Source of the DNA: Takakia lepidozioides
Taxonomy: Eukaryota > Streptophyta > Takakiopsida > Takakiales > Takakiaceae
Reading direction: 5' to 3'
Assembly: GCA_030704615.1 (NCBI GenBank)
Contig: CM060733.1
Span: 61,502,001 to 61,566,000, forward strand
DNA length: 64,000 nucleotides
This document shows positions 59,522 to 64,000 of the stretch, piece by piece; the first letter of the stretch is position 1; each line of letters begins with the position of its first letter. The notes under the pieces were generated by a model. It saw only the letters and a program-made list of their open reading frames with translations, had not been told where the DNA came from and did no database searches. Made by a program: the position numbers and the translations under genes.

Positions 59522-60870
59522 ATGATTGGTTATAGAGATAGTGTGCATGACAATCCAGAGATCAGTGAGGAGCTTGGTGGTGCTAAGGATGTACATGAAG
59601 ATGCAGCAATGTTGGCCTACCTTCGTACTGGAGAGACAGCAGCTAGTGTGACTGCTAAGGAGAGAGATCGGATCCTACAACGAGCCAAGAGGTTCAAGTG
59701 GGAGGGGGCTCACCTACTCCGAGTATGGGAGGGTGGACAAGTGAGGATTGTGCCTCATCCAACACAACGAGCGCGATTGGTACGTCATGCCCATGAAGAG
59801 TTCGGACATTTTGGGGTGCGGCGCACTTATAGTTTGCTGCAAGGACAGTATTGGTGGCGGGGCATGCACACGGATGTGCAACAATTAGTGGCAATGTGCA
59901 TGGTGTGTGATAGAGTGCGGGCTTCTTTCAATGCACCTACGCCACAATTGCATCCTTTATTCATTATGGGTTTGGAGTCTTGACTTCGCAGGCCCATTGC
60001 CACTGACGATTCGCCATAACAAGTATGTGCTGGTGATGGTGGAACATTTCTCCAAATGGATTGAACTGGTGGCATTGCCTGACAAGGCAAGTGAGAGGGC
60101 TGTGTATGCATTCTTAGATCGAGTGCTTAGCCAATTTGGTGCTCCAGCCGAGATACTCACGGACCAGGGGAGAGAGTTCTTGGGGGAGTTTCAGGCTTTG
60201 TGTGAGCAAGCCTTGATAGATCACCGCACTACTTCTCGGGATCATCCCGAGGCTGATGGCTTGGCGGAGAGAGTTGTTCAGACAGTCAAGAGAGGTTTGC
60301 GCAAGTACGGTTTGCAGAAGGGACACCTAGGAGATTGGGACCTTTAGCTGCCTTGGCTAGCTATGGGCTATAGGTTCAGCAAACAAGCTTCACTTGCCTC
60401 CTTCTCACCTTACTTTCTTCTCTTCGGCCGAGAGCCAGATTTGCCTGCATCTATTCGCAGGGAGACTGCAGTAGTCCTCAACCTTGACGATCCGGATGTG
60501 TGGACACAAGCATGTGCCCAACGGGTAGAGTTGTTTAAGAGAGTCATGCCTATGGCTTTTGAGAACCTTGTTATTGCCCAACACCGAGACACATTGAGGT
60601 ACGCCACTATACATGGAGGGGGATATCGGCCAGGTGTTCGGCATTTCCATCCTGGGGACTATGTGTATCTGCAGCAGACAGCGCCTACGACCTTGGATGT
60701 CACAACATGTCGTGTGATTCTAAGGGTCCGGGAGGTGTTGCCTTCAGGAGTGTTGATTCTGGAGGGTCGAGATGGCATGGTATGGAAGGACCATGTGCCC
60801 AATTGTGCGCCATGTCACCTTCCACATGTGGATGGGAGGATAGATCCCAACCTTGCAGTGGTACCTACAG
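59522..60870 (+). pseudogene. Integrase
   Basis: The zinc-binding HHCC module is HAHEEFGHFGVRRTYSLLQG through CMVCDRVR (59,780-59,930). A frameshift near 59,970 leads to the catalytic core: WSLDFAGPLPL (first Asp), ILTDQGREF (second Asp) and HPEADGLAERVVQTVKRGL (Glu), the DDE triad. A TAG at 60,345 (DL*LPWLA) interrupts it. The C-terminal part contains FLLFGREPDLP and a GPY/F-like region ending in MVWKDHVPNC. It inserts the DNA copy into the genome. The PHD finger is fused directly behind. Confidence 0.88.
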
Positions 60871-61020
60871 GGTTGCGTTGCATGTTATGTGGGCATGCTG
60901 GTGGTGCCGCGACCATGTTGGTGTGTGACAAATGCTCAAGGGGGTGGCACATGGGATGCTTAACACCGCCACTTGAGGAGGTTCCTAGTGGAGAATGGTT
61001 GTGTCCATGATGCCTTGGAT
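60871..61020 (+). pseudogene. PHD finger at the integrase C-terminus
   Basis: The sequence LRCMLCGHAGGAATMLVCDK, CSRGWHMGCLTPPL and PSGEWLCP gives Cys-x2-Cys, Cys-x2-Cys, His-x2-Cys and a final Trp-Leu-Cys. The last zinc ligand lies one codon past a TGA (61,008) in CP*C. The Cys4-His-Cys3 order with the Trp before the last Cys pair is diagnostic of PHD fingers, which commonly read histone H3 tails. Fused to integrase, it may steer insertion towards particular chromatin; that is inference. Confidence 0.82.
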
Positions 61021-61284
61021 AGAGGTAGTGGGGCATGACAGTGGTGAGGTTGACAAATGATCCGAGGTTTAGCTAACGGGAGTTCAATGCCATGGACACC
61101 CAATTGAAGCCATGGATTGCAGGAAGGCGAGTAACGATGGGGCTACTTTTGCACCCGGCCTCTTGATCTATTGCCTTCAGATACTGAGACTTGGGCGATT
61201 GATGACCACGCGATGATCTTATTGGGATGGATACTTGTCAGCTATCCGGTGTTAGAAGGACCTAATCACCGGCTAGGGGGGCGA

Positions 61285-61818
61285 TTGTGGTATAGCTTTC
61301 TAGAAGTGTGTGCTTAGATTGTGTGGTGGACAGCGATGTATGTTGTGGCACGATGCTTAGGTGCACGACAGCTGTCATAGTTTTAGTCACGGTTATCTAG
61401 AATTACCTACTTCTAGTTAACTAGGACATTTTAGATATTTATATTTATATTTTGTGTGTTGGGACTTCATTTGGTCTCACATGCCAAGTGAGGTGTTGAG
61501 CCTCACTTGGAACATGGGGATAGGTTTTCCCCTTGTGAGGATGGAGGAGGCTCATCTTCTTGTAGTTGAGCCTCCATGAGTCTCTCTCACCTCCATAGCT
61601 CTAGGTATTGAGAGGGAGTGTGGTGGGCTTTGTAGGGTGGATTCCCTTAGCAAGGGTGCTCTTGGCTTGACTTAGTTTATGTGATTGAGTGGATTCATGA
61701 GTGGAGGGTTTCCATTATGTTCACTTCCATTATCATTGTGGTATAGTTTTCTAGGATTGTGTGCTTAGATTGTGTGGTGGACAGCGATGTATGTGGCACG
61801 ATGCTTAGTTGCACGACA
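61285..61818 (+). repeat. 3' terminal region A-B-A' of the Ty3/gypsy element
   Basis: Segment A (61285-61370, TTGTGGTATAGCTTTCTAG ... GCACGACA) follows a purine tract AGGGGGGCGA, a likely polypurine tract. After GC comes segment B (61373-61735), the match to the 5' repeat. Then A' (61736-61818) repeats A with a few changes and ends at the CAGA target duplication. The A-B junction reads GACAGCTGTC, a perfect palindrome joining the same TGTC and GACA sequences that form the outer ends. Confidence 0.85.
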
Positions 61819-62119
61819 CAGAGGTTGAGGGGTCATGACTTATCAAACCTGGCCATGAAAAAGCCAGTGCCCGTTGATGGGGGAGGGGGGTGAGACTCTC
61901 CCAGTCTGCTTGGGCCCGATTGGGAGGTTGCAGCACCAAAGGCTCTGTTGAGAATGGGTCCCATGTCAAGCGACCATTTTGAATTAGATAAAGGGAGAGC
62001 TCGAGAGAAACCGGACACAAAACGTTAATGAGCAAATGTCGACCCAGAATCTGCGCTAGATAGGCTGAGGGAGAGTTGGGGGATGCCGATTCTCCTGCCA
62101 AATGCAAGATGAATCTCAA
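61819..62119 (-). pseudogene. LINE ORF1, 5' part
   Basis: From about 62119 the minus strand encodes a frame ending ALAFSWPGLISHDPSTS, which connects in phase with AFRPVSALP at 50,573 once the retrotransposon and one CAGA are removed. The preceding part (PSAYLAQILGRHLLINVLCP) is unrecognised but lies in the expected N-terminal region of ORF1. Confidence 0.65.
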
Positions 62120-64000
62120 GCGAGTTCTAGCAAGTGGGAGAGAGAGCGGGTAGGGAAGGCAGGAGAGAAGGGCATAGAGTTGCGGGGGAAGGGCTTAAGG
62201 TGGTGGGAATTTAGGATGAGAGACGGCTGCATGGCTGATGTTGACAGAGCCTGTCGAGGGCCATAACTTCCATGAGAGGGGGTGGAAGGCTATTGGCTGA
62301 GGCCTGGATATTGGAGGTGATTAGAGAAGGGATCAAAGCAAAGGCGGCCTGCATTAAGGAAGCTGATGTGTATTCATGAGAGGGATAAGACGTCGTGTGA
62401 GCGAAAGTGAAGGTGGGAAGTTCGTTAGAAACCTTAACAGGATTTTAGAGGTTGATGGGGCTGTCCCAGAAGCGCATTCGGGTGATGATGTATTCGCTTG
62501 AAGCGTTAGTAACTGGCGGCAAAGCCGAAGGACAGGCCCGAGGACAAGAGCGATAGGTTAAGCATGCAGGAGGGGTTGAGGACTTGAGAGCTTAGGGGAA
62601 AGTCGTCGAGGAAGCTTTCTCTCTCACCGCAGAACGCGGAGCTCTCCTCCTCCTCCTCCATCGCATTGTCTTACCTTTTGATCCTTATTCTGCATTCATA
62701 ACTAAGTGGCATGTTCATTATGGCGGGAGATTGTTGATCTAGGGACAATGAAAAGAACCCATGTGGTTTGGAGGACCAATATTGGACCTTGATATGAAAA
62801 CTACATATACATATATATATATATGATCATGACCCTAAGTTAGAATCAATCTTGAATGTTGTGCGGGAAAGATGAGGGTGATACCTGATACACCTGAGTT
62901 CTAAGTGATCTTGGTCTTGATCCCGCGGCTTTACACACCAACTTTTTCCCTACAATATTAATATTTTCATATGCATCCAAGGACCAAGATCTGGACCAAT
63001 ATGCTTCAAACAATTGCTTCAAATTGGTCCAATTGGTCCAAAGGTTTCTCGGTCTGGCCCTTATTACTCCATCCTTAGAGGGCAGTTGGCTGTCAATTGG
63101 CCCACACAAAGGATCCAGTGCTGTCATACAGGAACCAGTCTCATCTGAACAGCCTTTGAAGCACAACATGCACCAGAGGAGAGCTTCCAAAAATCCAGAA
63201 ACAAAAGCAGAAGCCGCACAAATTGTCAATTTCCATGTACACGGCTTTTTTGTGCAAGGGTGATCTGATTACAACGGTGAGACTGACATGAATTACCTTC
63301 CATCAGGGAAAACCTCAGCCCAAACTCCTACCCACCAAAATCAAAACTCCAGTAGTTACCATTCACTTGTTTAGGGCACATATTAAACTGAACACAATTA
63401 CAAATTCGATAGCCTTGAACAACACGAGTCCAATGTCCACATCCTGCTTTTGTGTAGTCTTACCTTCCATTGGCTTCCAATGACTCCATGGAATAAGCTC
63501 ACTGTGAGAGGAAGGAAGGGGCCCACAATTGAAGGAAACGGGTCTTTCATTCCATCCACTTGGCTTTATGCTGATGGGGTGCTCCACCAACTGTGGAGAG
63601 AAATGCAAGCACTGTTTAAAGGCATTGTCAATACCAAAAAATCTGCAGCCTCATCACTGCAAACGTCTGATGTAAAACCCCCTGGCTTTCGTGGCTCTGA
63701 GCCAAGCCTTCTCACCAAACCAAGTGTCCCACTTGCTAAATGAAGATTTTTTCAACGACTGAACACCAGTTGCCAATCACACCCGTATAGCATGACAGGT
63801 AAGAAAGTGGGAATGTAAGAGATAAACGTACACCAACATAAAATCTACATCAAGACGTTCTATACCTTGGAAGTAGCTTTCCATGCCCACGTAATAACTG
63901 ACCTGATTCTCTAATGTTGTACTTAGACGAAGCATGCAACACACCATCCCCATGAGATCCACTTACAGTGGAGTCCAGAGATGAGGGTTCAGCCACCAGA
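62120..64000. other. LINE 5' flank and unassigned right edge
   Basis: 62,120-62,700 is G-rich on the plus strand and probably the LINE 5' UTR. A TATATA run lies at 62,803-62,823. Minus-strand ORFs at 63229-62846 and 63608-63363 and an exon-like stretch near 63,960-63,880 (DGVLHASSKYNIRESGQLLR) and 63,740-63,660 (KWDTWFGEKAWLRATKARGF) look partly coding, but no family was recognised. A gene continuing beyond the right edge on the minus strand is possible. Confidence 0.3.

Larger units (their letters stand above)
50574..61818 (+). mobile_element. Ty3/gypsy LTR retrotransposon with DNA methyltransferase and PHD finger
   Basis: An 11,245-bp insertion begins TGTCATGG and ends ACGACA. It is flanked by CAGA (50570-50573 and 61819-61822; the fifth base differs). 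Removing it and one CAGA rejoins LINE ORF1 in frame (DPSTS to AFRPV), which confirms the boundaries. Gene order is gag, protease-like, DNA C5-methyltransferase, RT, RNase H, integrase, PHD finger. RT before integrase places it in Ty3/gypsy. From 54,143 to about 59,970 the coding region keeps one frame despite about 17 stops. The two copies of the 365-bp terminal repeat differ at about 8 positions plus one 2-bp indel (about 98% identity), so insertion is fairly recent. Confidence 0.9.

Overview
This 64 kb window looks like gene-poor, transposon-rich nuclear DNA of a land plant. Supporting signs are spliced genes with GT/AG introns, a plant-type LPA1 (2-phosphoglycerate-kinase-like) gene, a plant multipass membrane protein related to rolling stone/AIG1 proteins, remnants of PLS-type PPR and ABCG genes, tRNA-derived SINEs, and plant CACTA, hAT, Harbinger, LINE and Ty3/gypsy elements. 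The PPR repeats with runs such as VVSWNAMI and GYAQHG suggest a seed-free plant (lycophyte, fern or bryophyte), but the species cannot be fixed from the sequence.

Layout. 0.6-2.8 kb: 3' half of an LPA1-like gene (+). 3.0-7.4 kb: a membrane-protein gene (-), three copies of a hAT-type MITE (two with perfect 8-bp target duplications) and a SINE. 9.6-14.2 kb: a second SINE and decayed ABCG and PPR genes (-). 14.5-16.1 kb: a Harbinger-like MITE containing a nested hAT element. 18-20.3 kb: an exon-intron ORF, a GC-rich CACTA terminus, and an ORF cut by it. 21.1-27.05 kb: a multi-exon gene with a ParB-like domain and a possible methyltransferase-like C-terminus; its flank and introns hold 14 near-perfect GATC-containing palindromes. 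27.1-37.0 kb: a CACTA-like element with long inverted ends and a core of two large arrays of GCGACCGCC/GGCGGTCGC hairpins, plus 119-bp tandem repeats and captured gene scraps. 37.4-38.9 kb: a LINE reverse-transcriptase fragment (+). 40.7-48.0 kb: an autonomous-type CACTA element with a TNP2 transposase (+), a convergent second gene (-) and a GC-rich right end at 48,001. 48.0-62.1 kb: a LINE (-) whose ORF1 is split by a complete 11.2 kb Ty3/gypsy element at 50,574-61,818. 62.1-64 kb: LINE 5' region and unassigned DNA.

The most notable object is the Ty3/gypsy element. Its order is gag with two zinc knuckles, protease-like region, a C5-cytosine DNA methyltransferase domain (motifs I, IV, VI, VIII and X recognisable), reverse transcriptase, RNase H, integrase, and a PHD finger at the integrase C-terminus. 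About 5.8 kb stays in one frame with roughly 17 stops and almost no frameshifts. Its LTRs are unusually arranged: a 365-bp repeat forms the 5' end, while the 3' end has the same repeat flanked on both sides by an 85-bp segment. The outer ends are TG...CA with a CAGA duplication, and removing the element restores the LINE ORF1 frame.

None of the transposon genes appears intact. Several breaks fall at homopolymers, so some may be assembly errors.
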